Assembly: GCA_963693285.1 (NCBI GenBank)
Contig: OY848927.1
Location: 4,206,643-4,270,642, forward strand
Direction: 5' to 3'
DNA: 64,000 bases
From: Xestospongia muta
Taxonomy: Eukaryota; Porifera; Demospongiae; Haplosclerida; Petrosiidae
This document shows, piece after piece, positions 52,623 to 64,000 of this stretch (positions are counted from its first letter, which is position 1; each line of letters opens with the position of its first letter). Made by a program: the position numbers and the translations under genes. The notes under the pieces were generated by a model. That model did not search any database, was not told the origin of the DNA, and saw only the letters and a program-made list of their open reading frames with translations.

Positions 52623-53800
52623 AGACTATGTGTTTAGATTTTGTTAATCTTATGAATAGTAAGTAATCCTTTAGCTATTCATATGTTGTATGTGCTTTTG
52701 ATAAATATCAATGAATAGATGTACAGCTGTTAATATATGATGAACTAAGATACTGTAAATTCTCAAAGTCTACCATCCTACTTCACAATATTGTATAGGT
52801 GAAAAGTTACATAGTCAATATGTCTATACGTATTGATTTCTTATTCTAATAATAACATATTTATCACTATAAAATCTGATTGGTTGATTTAATCAATATA
52901 TGGTTATACAGGTTACATCATTTCCTAAAGTGCTATCAGATAAACAGTCAATCTAATAGTACATTAGGAATGTTTACTCAATCTGATAGTACATTAACAA
53001 GATTTAGTCAATTGAATAGTATCCTAGGATTGTCATATTTACTTTCAGTTTGTATCAAATAATTTGCTACATACTTGTAACCTGTACAACCATGTATTGG
53101 TTAATCAATCAATCAATTATTACAATGGTTCCTGTATTTTGTTTTTACTTTAAGATTTAGGGTGTGAGTTTTAATGTAATAAGTAAATAAAAAAACACTT
53201 TCTAAAAAGTGAATCTAATATAAGGATGGCTAATGTCAGTCCAATATGAAAAATTCTAACAAGATAGTAAGGATGGCAATTGCATCATTCCTACATAATA
53301 GTACAAGCATAGATGCAAAAATATATCACTGATATTGTGTTTGAATTGACTCATCTTTTCAATATTAGTAATAGTTTAAATTGTTGTTGATAAAAATGCA
53401 AACTTTTTGTGTATAATATCTTTATACACTAATTAAAAATTATCCATGATCATGTCATAAGCTAGGGCTTTTAAACTATAGGTGGGATAAAATGATAGTG
53501 TACTTTTATGTATCATTTCATAAGCCAAAATGATGAATGTACAGGTTGAATACAATCATGATCAGATGAATATATAATCAGACAAAAGGGAAATATAAAA
53601 TACAACAAATAAATGTACTTGCCACATATTGAAGGCATGTCAAATTAATTATTTGGAATGCCAGATGCAATGATGCATTTTTACAAATCTAAATTAGTAG
53701 GAATTCATGACAGAATCAGTGTTCAAGATTGTACTGATGGAAACGCGGCTGGATCATCTGCACTAATTTATATGAGATACAAGTTAAGATAGTGTTAAAC

Positions 53801-53982
53801 ATTGCATAATATCATAGAACACTGCATGGAAAATAATGTGATGTACATATGAGTGATGTGATGTAATTTCATAAAATTAATAAGTAATCTTAACATAAAC
53901 TATTATAAAAACTGATACACAAAACTACATCACATACATGACAAGTTGTTTTCCATGCAGTGTTTCTATGGTACTATGTAAT
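53801..53982. mobile_element. Inverted-repeat element, about 182 bp (gap E-F)
   Basis: Copy of the 41707-41888 element at the equivalent place, probably duplicated with the gap rather than inserted again. The left arm has drifted (GCATAATATC). Confidence 0.5.
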
Positions 53983-54275
53983 ATTCGACATTCTCTTATT
54001 TATTCTTGATTATATTCATGTTAATAATTCATGATCTAATTATCGAATATATATAATTATGTACCGTGGTGAGAATATTCTGCTTGTGACCACATTTAGG
54101 AGGTAATTGTTTCTGTTCCTTGCGTCAAAAGTTTTCTTTGGAAGTATATACAGGGGAAGGTTCTAGAGCAGTAGTTTTAGCAGACGAGAGATTCAATTCA
54201 ATCAATTGAGGTGTATCAGCTATTAGTCATGTTCCACCTGTAATAGCATCTGATACCTAAAATATAAATGAACTG

Positions 54276-54802
54276 ATGGATATGAACTGCTTTGTGAAGA
54301 AAATGGGAATTGGTTTGTTGATGATAATTGTAGCATTTATTCTCACTATTGTTTATATAACACTGATGTATATCAGTTATACTTATAGTGATGTAGTATG
54401 TGTCTCTAATGAAACATTAGTCAGCATTTAGCAGAACTTTATGGTTTATAAAGATATGAAATTCCTCTTCTCTTCACATGATAATTCATCAATGGATTAA
54501 CTTACTTACAAGTGTCCCTGACTCCTTGTAATATGCAGGGTCTCCTCATTGGACTATGGTATGCCTACCAGTTACTACCAGTAGCTGTCAGACTAGTCTC
54601 AGTCAGTGTCTTTGTACTAACACTACAAGATGTACACTCTCACTACTGGACCTATATTGTTAAGACAGTGTTGGCTATAGTTTGTCTCTTTCTATATCTT
54701 CTTGTGTCTCGCCAGTACAAATATTGTCAGAGAGATGAATTCTCAAATATCAATTATCAAGCTATTATTGAAGAGTACACAGAGAGACAGCTAATATTTT
54801 AA
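54276..54802 (+). pseudogene. SLC15/POT-like peptide transporter, decayed 3' end (gap E-F)
   Basis: Second copy of the transporter relic, carried along with the duplicated gap. It has the same interrupting stops as the D-E copy, so the decay probably came before the duplication. It differs by a two-codon insertion (VFVLTLQDV in place of VFVLQDV) and by Ser to Leu after WYAYQ. No upstream transporter exons are visible in the window. It lies on the opposite strand to the receptors. Confidence 0.5.
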
Positions 54803-55574
54803 CTATTTAGTGACTATGTTAAATTAAAATTGGAGTTGTGTACTAAATTAAAATATTAATAGAGCTTTATGGTATAATACTTTAAGTATATTTTATACCT
54901 GTAGTTTAGTGTATATAAAGATTTAGGGGGTGGATTTTTATTTTAGCATAAAATAATGTATGAAGTTTACATGACATATATATGGGTAAAATTATAGGTT
55001 AGATTGGAAGTGACATTGAATGCATGCTAAAATATTGGTAAATTTTGTAAACACAATAGTAGTTTTAAAGGTAGTAGTCAATATAATAGCAGTCATTCGT
55101 TCATTAGCCATGCCAAAATCTGGTCCTAAGGTCTTGTGTCCCAATGTCCATTCCTATCCACAAAAATTTAGCTATCTTTGTTTGAGATAAGCAGTCTTAG
55201 GATTACCTTTTAACTTGGATATATAATCTGATGATTACTTATACAAACACTATGTATGCTTTATTAGGTATCAATATTTTCAGATAATAAATGACCAATC
55301 TAATGAACCAGCAAATGTCTGGTTCACTACATTAACAAAATGACAATCATGTTGTGATAAAATATTGTCTGCCAATTTTTTGTCTTAGAATAAAATAATT
55401 TAGTATTATCTAAAACTTCATTCCAGTGAGAAACAGCTATACTCTCACATTGACTCTGACATTAAATATTTGGTTGTCATAGCTACTGAGCAATGAAAAC
55501 AATAATAAAGTTTAACAATAAAACATTGAGACAAAATTATATATACTGCAAACAATGGCATATAACATTAAAAG

Positions 55575-58500
55575 TTAGTTATACAATGCTTCATAAAGAT
55601 CATCATCGTCTTTGTATGTTGACATCATTGCTTCATTTCCTTTGCATTTCTCATTTGAGATGGCAACTGTAGCAACATCTGATTTTATTGATTGTATATA
55701 ATTGACTGCTTTGGGATCTGTACTTGATGTTTGCCCCATATGGTAACGTGGTGCACTGTTTAGTAGCTCATTACTATAAATAGAAACAGACATAGATTCT
55801 GCAGTGTATTGTACTTCCTCTTGTGGTTTTGAAGTCTTTGTTGATCTACCTTTTCTTGATTTCAACAATATAGCACTATACAATACATTAAATTATTATA
55901 ACATAACATATACTAACATGATTATAATAATGATTATTCCACATAGTATTGTAGCACTAATGAACCCAGCAAAGAACAGTCCGGTCAAAATTCCATTGTT
56001 GTTCTCTTCTTGACTTATACTGGTTATCACTTTTAATTGTTGTCCATTAACTATTAAAGTTGTATTCCTTCCTTGAAAGAAATCTCTTTCCAGTTCTTCA
56101 ACTATCTCTGATGCTGTAAGGAGACCATTACTAGAAGAATAAATCAAAGTAGTAGAGAAAGTCAGATTGTTATTAGAACATAATTGACTACTGTCATTAA
56201 ATGAACCATTAACTAATGAACAACTACATGATAGTTGAGCACGTTCCTTTATAGCAGACTCTATTGCTGGAATTTGAAGATCCTAAAGAAATGAAAAAAA
56301 TTGAGAATAATCTTTCATTATAATTTCTTACATTCCAATGATGACAACTGTCAACTTGTAAATACAGAGATAGTTTAGCTAAAAATGGAATATTAAAACA
56401 ATAGCATTGTGAAATGTTTAACCTCTTTCCATTAAATGCACACTTGATTCAATCTCAATGACTGTATTATTGACTACACACTTATACACTCCATATTTAC
56501 TACCAGTTTGATCTTCCTCAGTATTATAGACTAATTGAGATGATACAATAGTGTTAGCAATAGACAGTCCATTCTTCACCAATGTAATGTTATAATATAG
56601 AGGATAACTATCACTAACTGAACACACTAACTCAGCATTAGATGTTGAGTTAAAACTGGTTTTATCTGTTCTCAAGTTTACTGATGGAGTTTCTATAATA
56701 AAGATTTAATCATAATATTATATTAAGTTGTATTAGTACTAACCATAGTATTCCAGTCTTTGTATTATAGAATCTATGACAATAGTTGATAAATTAAGAT
56801 AACTGGAAGAAGTCAGGAAGTTTTGGTATGAGTTACTACAACTCAATGATGAGAGTACTGTTGAAGATGTAAGAGTTAGTTGGGACTCATAATATCCAGA
56901 ATGTAACACAACAGGATTTTTTATACTCAAGCTATAATATGATTTAGAATATAACCCCAAGTAACTACTGGTCATTCCTGAGGTAACACTAGTACCATCA
57001 TGATACCAAAATATTTGTACATCATTACTGTATTGTTTGTCCTCATTAAGAAAACTAATGACTACAGCTTTCTGGGTTGTCTTATTAAAACCAGTGACAG
57101 GATAAGTAGAAGATGAACATCTAGCTGACTTTGTAATATCATCTCTATCTCCTAAATTAATAACAAGTTTATGTTAGTTATACAAAGTGTCCTAGTTTAC
57201 CCTCAACAGATACATAGAACACAGTAGGACTCAATACTGGATAGTGTCTTAGAAGTTGTAGGACTTTCTGTTCACAGTCTCTATTGTAGTGATACAGTCT
57301 GAGACCATCAAATTTAACAGAGTATTCTCCTACATCTTCTTTAGTAATATTGGTAATAATCAGTGTCTTATTATCATTAGTAATACTGTACTTGTTGTAG
57401 GTATTAACAATTTGTAGATCATTATGATACCAGTTGAGTTCACGAAGATAGTCAGTAATAAAACTATCAGTTATATCAACTGTGAGGTTGACATTAGACC
57501 CAATAGTGGTAGATTTTACTTTATTGACAACAGGATTAAGAAGATCTATTCAAGAATTAATAATAGTTATAAATAAAATGAATATAGCTTATTACTTTTA
57601 ACAGTAATTTGAGTATGTCCTCTCCCCAATGTTACTCCATTATATTTAACAACACAGTAGTAATTCCCTTGTTGTGTATGTCCTGTAGGAACTGTCAATG
57701 CCACATTGGGATAAGTAGAAATAGGCTGTGATAATGTAACTCCTGACACAGTAGTCCTCCATTGATAAGTAGTGTTAATAGGAGGACTTGGAGAGACATT
57801 ACAATTAAGTGTCACTTTACTACCAATAGTTACAGAGGACTGGTTTGAACTCAATGATATAGTGACATTATAGAAAGCAGCAGAATCTATTGTTTTAGAG
57901 AAATTACATAATGATTTTCTCACTCCTTACCTAAACAGATAACTCCTACATCTTTACCATGATAACAATCATCTACTCCTATACCACTCATATAAGAGCA
58001 CTCAGTTAGACTGTTCTCATTGCCATGACAACCAACAGATGTCATATGGACTGGTCCAACTCCTCTTCCAAAAAATGCACCATACACTGGAATAGCTCCT
58101 GTATATATAGAAGATAATGGTCACTTCATTGACTAGTGAATTCCTCACTTAATGTCTTATATCCAGCTTGTCTACATGTTACTAGAGCATCTTGTTCATC
58201 CCATCCATTACTACACACACTACCCCAGTATCTATCAAGACATATCTCAACTCTACCCTCATTTAATTGACTTCCTTTAGACAAACGAAGAGCTCCAACA
58301 TTTGTACATGACTCTGTAAAATAATAGATAATCCATAGTGTTATACTTATATAATACCTGACTGTGATTTAATCTGACATTCTACACCTGCTCTGATCTT
58401 GTCATACCATTGATCTAACTCTCTATAATACCATGGATTATAATAATTAGAACAATCACTCAATGATGTTTCATTTCCAGTACAACCTAAATATCGATAG

Positions 58501-60350
58501 CCAACTCTTTTACTTTTAGTTTTCCAAATTATATCTGTTATAGCTACTGACCCTATATTAAGGTAAATTAACTACTATCATATAGAATAGTTATATTACA
58601 TTTGTCATAATATCCAAGTTGTCTACATACAATTTTAGCATGAGAATAAGACCAATAATTTGCCTCTGTTGTCATCCATATTCCATCTATACATATCTCA
58701 ACTTTGCCTTCATTATTACTTTCACCATCCACTAAATGAACTGACCAATTAGTACAGTTGACTATATCTGTAGATTTAAATATATTGATGTAACTGGTAT
58801 TAGTATGTGGCTAGTTTGACCTGTACAATAGATTCCTGCAGTGTGTGTACATTCACTATAAAATCCATTGTTTTCCTTATAACACTGAGTTAGAGATGTC
58901 TCAGTACCTTGACAGTGAAATGTATCCCATACTAATGGTGCAGTGTCTTGACTTCCTCCAAAAAATGAATTCCCACTAGTATCAATCCCTTCAAATGAAA
59001 AATAGTTAAACATTATGATGAACATTAAACTTACAGTTTTTATCACTGTGATATCCCAGTTGTCTACATAATACAATCATATTTGCTGAGTTCCAGTACC
59101 AGTGCCACTCATCACTACATATATATCCCCACACTCCACTGCTACATATTTGTATATCTCCTTCATTTGAACTATTTCCTCCAACTAATCTGATATCTCC
59201 TTCAGTACAGTATGTAGAATCTGAGAGAATTAAAAGAAAGTCTACATCACTGTATTAACATTATCTTACTATAACATCTGACTCCAGCAGTATGTCCATA
59301 ATAACAGGACGAAGTAGGATTATGTTGATAACCACAATTCAGTAGAGACGTCTCTGAACCACTGTAACTACATTGGACATTCCAAATAAGTTGTTGTAAC
59401 TTTCCATCTCCAAATTGTGATGATGTATAAAATGATGCCCCTAGAATATCCACAGTTAATACTATGTATATACTAATGAATACTAGTTTACATGTTGGGA
59501 CATATCCCAGTTGTCTACAGACAACTTGAGCATCTCTTCTGTCCCAAGAGTAATAACAGATAGTTCCCCATTCTCCGTTGACACATATTTCTACTCTTCC
59601 TTCATGTGGAGTGGAACCATTTACTAATCTAATGTTACCATGAATACAACCAGTGGAAACTATGAAAGTATAAATATTGAATGATATAATATATAACATA
59701 AAACCTTTTTCCATACACCTGACTCCAACATCAGTGGAGTGACTATACCAATAAGGATGTAAGCCAAAACTACAGTTATCTAGAGTACTTTCGTTTCCAT
59801 TACAGTCAAGGTTCACAAAAACAACAGGACCTGATCCTTGTCCATAGTTTCTAAATATCAGTACACCTACATAAAACAAACTAAAGTTATCACAGTCCAG
59901 AGTACATCTCAAATTACGTGGTTCCTGATGACCCAACTTCCTGCAGACAACTTTCCCATCATTTACATCAAACCTCCTACTGGACACAGTTCCCCATACT
60001 CTATTACTGCAGTACTCTACTCTGCCCTCAACCTTATTGGGACCATTAGGCCCAACAAGACGCATAGAACCACTTGTACAGCTGTCTGTGTGTGAATGTT
60101 ACATAATAATGGACATTTTAATTATAAAATAAGTATTACCTGACACTATCATTCCAGTACATCTAATACTTGCTCTACGGTAGGTACCAGATGATGAAAA
60201 ACAAGAACTACTACTATAAAGGCAGTCTAATAAATTTTTTTCATTTCCAATACATCTCCAGTTAGTTAGTGTTGGTATTCCATGTCCAGTACCAAAGTAG
60301 TTAGATGATAAATACTGTGCACCTATATATACCAAACATTAACTGATATA

Positions 60351-60390
<40 letters not shown>

Positions 60391-62201
60391 TGTTGCTGGA
60401 AGACCTAACTGTCTACAAACTACAAATGCTTCTTGATAGCCCCAGTTATTATCACATACAGAAGTCCAAGCTCCATTATAACACACTTCAACTGTTCCTT
60501 CATTTGGTACCAATCCATCAGTGAGACGAACATCACCTTGTGTACAGGAGTTAGCTAGAATATAAAATTATGATAATTATGTGATTAGTAGTATACTATC
60601 TATACCTGGGCAAACCACACTAACATCTTCTAAGTGAGAGCAACTATAAGGATAACCAATATTATATCTTCTTCTGCACTCTAAAAGACTACTCTCAGTA
60701 CCAGTACAGTTGAGATGATTTAACCATATTGGTCCACTACCTTGTCCATAATTTGCATTTGGATAGTATGTCACAGCTATTAAGTATTAAATATATGTAG
60801 TAATATATTTTTTCTCACTTTGTCCTTCATCCACTTCATATCCCAGTTGTCTACAAACCACTTGAGCATCATTAATGCCAAAAAGGTCATCACATACTGT
60901 ACCCCAAATAAAATTTATACAAATCTCCAGTCTTCCTTGATTAGTGAGACCTCCATTTACTAACCTTAAAGATCCATGCTCACAGTCAACATTAAATGTA
61001 CCTGATGTAAATAAATAGAGAAGACAAAAGTTTAATGATGAGTGCATACATACATAGGACAACAAGCTACCTTGACCAAATATGATTTTCATAGTTGTAT
61101 AAAGAGATGTTCTATATAAATTGGACATTCATTGAGTTTTTCTTCCTAGCATGCTGTAACTGCTAGAGGTGATTTCTGACATAATTTTGGCCTTTGTGTG
61201 CACCTTCATATATGGGTGTGTCCATTTTTAAAGTTTTAATCTATGATTATGCATCTTTTGAGAGTGCTAAATGTAATTAATCTGCTTACAATATTTACTA
61301 AAACACATAAAATGTTTAGGGTTTAGAAAGATTGGGATGGATCTAGTAACAGTATAAAATATAGTATAATACTGATGATACCATTCCCACAATCATCAAA
61401 ACATTTTTGACACAAGGTTTATGCCATAGCTTCTATCGCAAGTGCTGTGAAAATAGGTGGGGCATCAGAATTTTAAAATTCTTTTACAAAACATATTGGT
61501 GAACTATTCAGTTATTTTTCCTATAGAGTATCTTATTACATAACCTTTAATAATTGAATTAATCCAATTAATAAATTAAAGAATTTGTAGCATGACAATC
61601 TTACCTTTTACACAGTACAGCTGTGAAATCAGAAATATTAGTATCCAATTCTTCAACTAAAGTAAGTAAACACAAGCTAACCTCAACACGTCGTTTTTAG
61701 GGAATAGATTCTAAGGTTTATGTATGGATGACTAATAGCTATATTAAGATTTCATAAACCAGTCATTCGTGGTTAAATAATTAGATTAAAAACACAGACC
61801 CTACCAGTAAAGTAAAATTGATTGCAATTATTATTAGAATAAGACACCAGTACATATAGGCATATTGACTATAACCTTATACCTATATAATATTATGAAG
61901 TAGGATGCTAGACTCTGAGGATTTATAGTGTCTTAGTTCACTATATATTGACAGTTGTACATCTATTTATTGATATTCATCAAAAGCACATACAACATAT
62001 AAATAGCTAAAGGATTACTTACTATTCATAAGATTAACAAAAACTAAACATGCAGTATATATATATATATATAACAATAATGATGATATATGTAACATTA
62101 GATTTTCCACTCTGCTGACAATAATATGATAGGCATAACTTATGTTAGTGATCATGATGTTATATATAATGTCTCTTTACCTTAACAGATGAATGCTGCA
62201 T
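55575..62201 (-). CDS. Receptor gene F: SRCR x7, Ig-like x4, one Cys-rich module, TM, tail (1506 aa)
   Basis: Complete 23-exon paralogue that lacks one Ig + Cys-rich module. Exons: 62181-62201, 61605-61656, 60819-61001, 60606-60776, 60390-60554, 60140-60322, 59918-60085, 59705-59866, 59492-59659, 59270-59440, 59035-59220, 58821-58988, 58600-58767, 58358-58552, 58149-58313, 57931-58098, 57596-57886, 57201-57545, 56744-57151, 56423-56692, 56332-56378, 55918-56282, 55575-55875. Total 4521 bases, divisible by three. The Ig4 exon is followed directly by the last 47-base exon and the module/TM exon, which fits a recombination between the two repeats seen in B, C and E. SRCR5 carries a Trp-rich insertion ([10 protein letters not shown]) related to that of D. 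The junction of Ig1 to Ig2 is diverged (ITVKS...; [11 protein letters not shown]). The last 5' splice site is GTTAGT instead of GTAAGT. The tail ends [10 protein letters not shown]. Confidence 0.88.
60351..60389. repeat. (ATT)n tract in SRCR2 intron of gene F
   Basis: About 12 ATT units at the 5' splice site of exon 60390-60554. Genes A and D keep only four to six units there. Confidence 0.8.
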
Positions 62202-62985
62202 CTTTACTATGATTAGACTACTTCTATCCGTTGAGAAGTTAAAGATGAGAGGATCCTGTGTATTCAAGTAGGCGTGCAATGGCTATTCGAACAGCACAAA
62301 GAAATTAATACTTATTCTAGCAAACTACCACGTCCTCCTTTATGATAAGCTGACAGGCAGTCTTATGGCACCAAGTTTAACAAAAAGAAAAATAGAACAA
62401 ACATCATATTATACCTTAATAAAGCGATGAGTACATAATAATGTCACGTAATAAGAACTGAGCCATGTGGTCTAGAAGCAAATTTGGCTAACTCCCTCAT
62501 TGGAATGTGTGTTGTGGGCCAGTACCACAAAGTTGTCATACTGTCATGAAATTACAACTGCTATATCTATACACTGTTCATCTCAATAACTTCAAGGTAT
62601 ACATATCTCATCAGATATGCCAAAATTTGGCTTCTGCACATATTTGCAAGTTCTTGGTCTAGACTTTTCCTAACAAGCTTACCATGGTAGTGTTTTTATG
62701 CAACCGTATATGAGGGATGTTTAAAGTTTAACGAAAATGGCAGTTGTAATAACAATATTCATAACTACTATGACAACTTTTACTCAATGTACTGCCCTAC
62801 ATTCAATGGGATAATAAGCCAAGTTCGCTTCTGGATTCTCCTTTACCTGTCAGCTTGTCAAAAAGGATGAAGAGTTAGTTCACTAGACTAGGTTAATACT
62901 ATACCCTAGACCCTAGAGCATAAACCATAGAACTTAAATGTATTAATTTTGCATTTAAGTATGTGCTTTAACCACTACTTACATA

Positions 62986-63101
62986 AATACATAGGATCCA
63001 CTCATCCTTCTAAACAGATAGAAGTGGTCTAATCATAGTAAAGATGTGGCATTCATCTGTTTGGGTAAAGAGATGTAATATATAACACAATGATCATTAA
63101 C
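62986..63101 (+). repeat. Inverted copy of receptor exon 1 region (right of F)
   Basis: Fourth inverted arm, paired with exon 1 of gene F (62181-62201). The A-B and B-C gaps lack this segment. Confidence 0.6.
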
Positions 63102-63448
63102 TTATCATATTTTGTTAGTAGAGTGTACAATGTCTTGTTATATATGTCATCATTATTATTATATCACTGTAAAAATTAAATTAATAAAATTAATCAGTTA
63201 TTTTAAAAGTCAATTTGTAGCTTACATCAGTGGATTACTATGGAAACTAGAACTCATGATCAGTACTATATAATTTGTTGGTATGTTGTACTATTACAAA
63301 GCAACAAGTTATACAGTGAGTAATTCACATGAATTTTGGATTCCATAGTAATTCACCCTTGCCATGTAAGCTATAAATTTGTTGTTAAACAACATATTAA
63401 TTGTTATAGAGTGCACAATCTAACATTACATATATCATCATTATTGTT

Positions 63449-63464
63449 ATATATATATATATAT

Positions 63465-63532
<68 letters not shown>

Positions 63533-63626
63533 CATGTATGTATGTATGTATGTATGTAGGTATGTATGTATGTATGTATGTATGTATGTATGTATGTATG
63601 TATGTATGTATGTGTATGTATGTATA
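63449..63626. repeat. (TA)n-(TG)n-(TATG)n microsatellite (right of F)
   Basis: About 178 bases at the same homologous position as in the other units. Confidence 0.9.
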
Positions 63627-64000
63627 GACTATGTGTTTAGTTATTGTTAATCTTATGAATAGTAAGTAATCTTTTAGCTATTTATATGTTGTATGTGCTT
63701 TTGATGAATATCAATGAATAGAAGTACAACTGTCAATATATATTGAACTAAAACACTATAAAAACTCAGAGTCTAGCAAACTACTTCATAATATTGTATA
63801 GGTATAAGGATTATATAGTCAATAAGCCTATATGTACTGATTTCTTATTCTAATAATAACATAGTCAACCTGATAGTATCCTAGGATTGAAAACAGTATC
63901 ATATTTACTTTCAGTTTGTATCAAATAATTTGCTACATACTTGTAACCTGTACAACCATATATTGGTTAATCAATTTTTACAATGGTTCCCATATTTTAT

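Larger units (their letters stand above)
50888..55574. other. Gap E-F (intergenic)
   Basis: Near-duplicate of gap D-E, with the foldback insertion added and about 70 bases missing in the 3' flank of F near 55500. Confidence 0.7.
62202..64000. other. 5' flank of gene F (window end)
   Basis: Same order as the start of gaps C-D to E-F: conserved promoter-side sequence, inverted exon-1 arm, microsatellite, then shared A+T-rich sequence. No gene seen before the window ends. Confidence 0.6.

Overview
The window looks like animal nuclear DNA, most likely from a demosponge (Amphimedon-like). It is very A+T rich, its genes are split into 15-26 small exons, most coding introns are only about 40-100 bases, and there are no bacterial-style operons, RNA genes or CRISPR arrays. 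The organism is an inference; no species marker is present.

The window is one tandem array. Six paralogous receptor genes (here A to F, left to right) all lie on the minus strand in units of about 11-12 kb. A (1-4500) runs off the left edge. B (9118-16407), C (20914-28313), D (32910-39161), E (43559-50887) and F (55575-62201) are complete. I joined exons by splice sites and phase. Each complete model sums to an exact multiple of three: 1696, 1698, 1418, 1698 and 1506 residues. Each protein has a signal peptide (encoded by two small exons 1-1.5 kb upstream of the obvious coding blocks), seven SRCR domains of two exons each, three Ig-like domains, a variable number of membrane-proximal Ig/Cys-rich modules, one transmembrane helix and a cytoplasmic tail with tyrosines. 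Nearly all introns are phase 1, which suits domain gain, loss and exchange.

The copies differ mainly at the membrane end. B, C and E have two Ig plus Cys-rich modules, F has one, and D has a single Ig fused directly to its transmembrane exon. D also has an unrelated tail with two YxxM motifs. D and F carry Trp-rich insertions in SRCR5. Local similarities between copies are mosaic, which points to gene conversion or unequal exchange.

The gaps (about 4.5 kb) are themselves duplicated and hold debris. The A-B and B-C gaps share relics of SRCR1 exons and an identical 50-codon exon-like block on the plus strand. The C-D gap holds a receptor pseudogene joined end to end with a truncated FAM13-like RhoGAP gene. 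The D-E and E-F gaps hold a decayed SLC15/POT-like transporter 3' end and a small inverted-repeat element. Four gaps carry an inverted copy of the receptor's own first exon. A microsatellite at one homologous position differs in every unit, and in E-F it contains a near-perfect 166-bp foldback.

The likely joint role is surface recognition (microbes, self/non-self or adhesion) by a rapidly diversifying receptor family. That role is inferred from domain content and array structure only.
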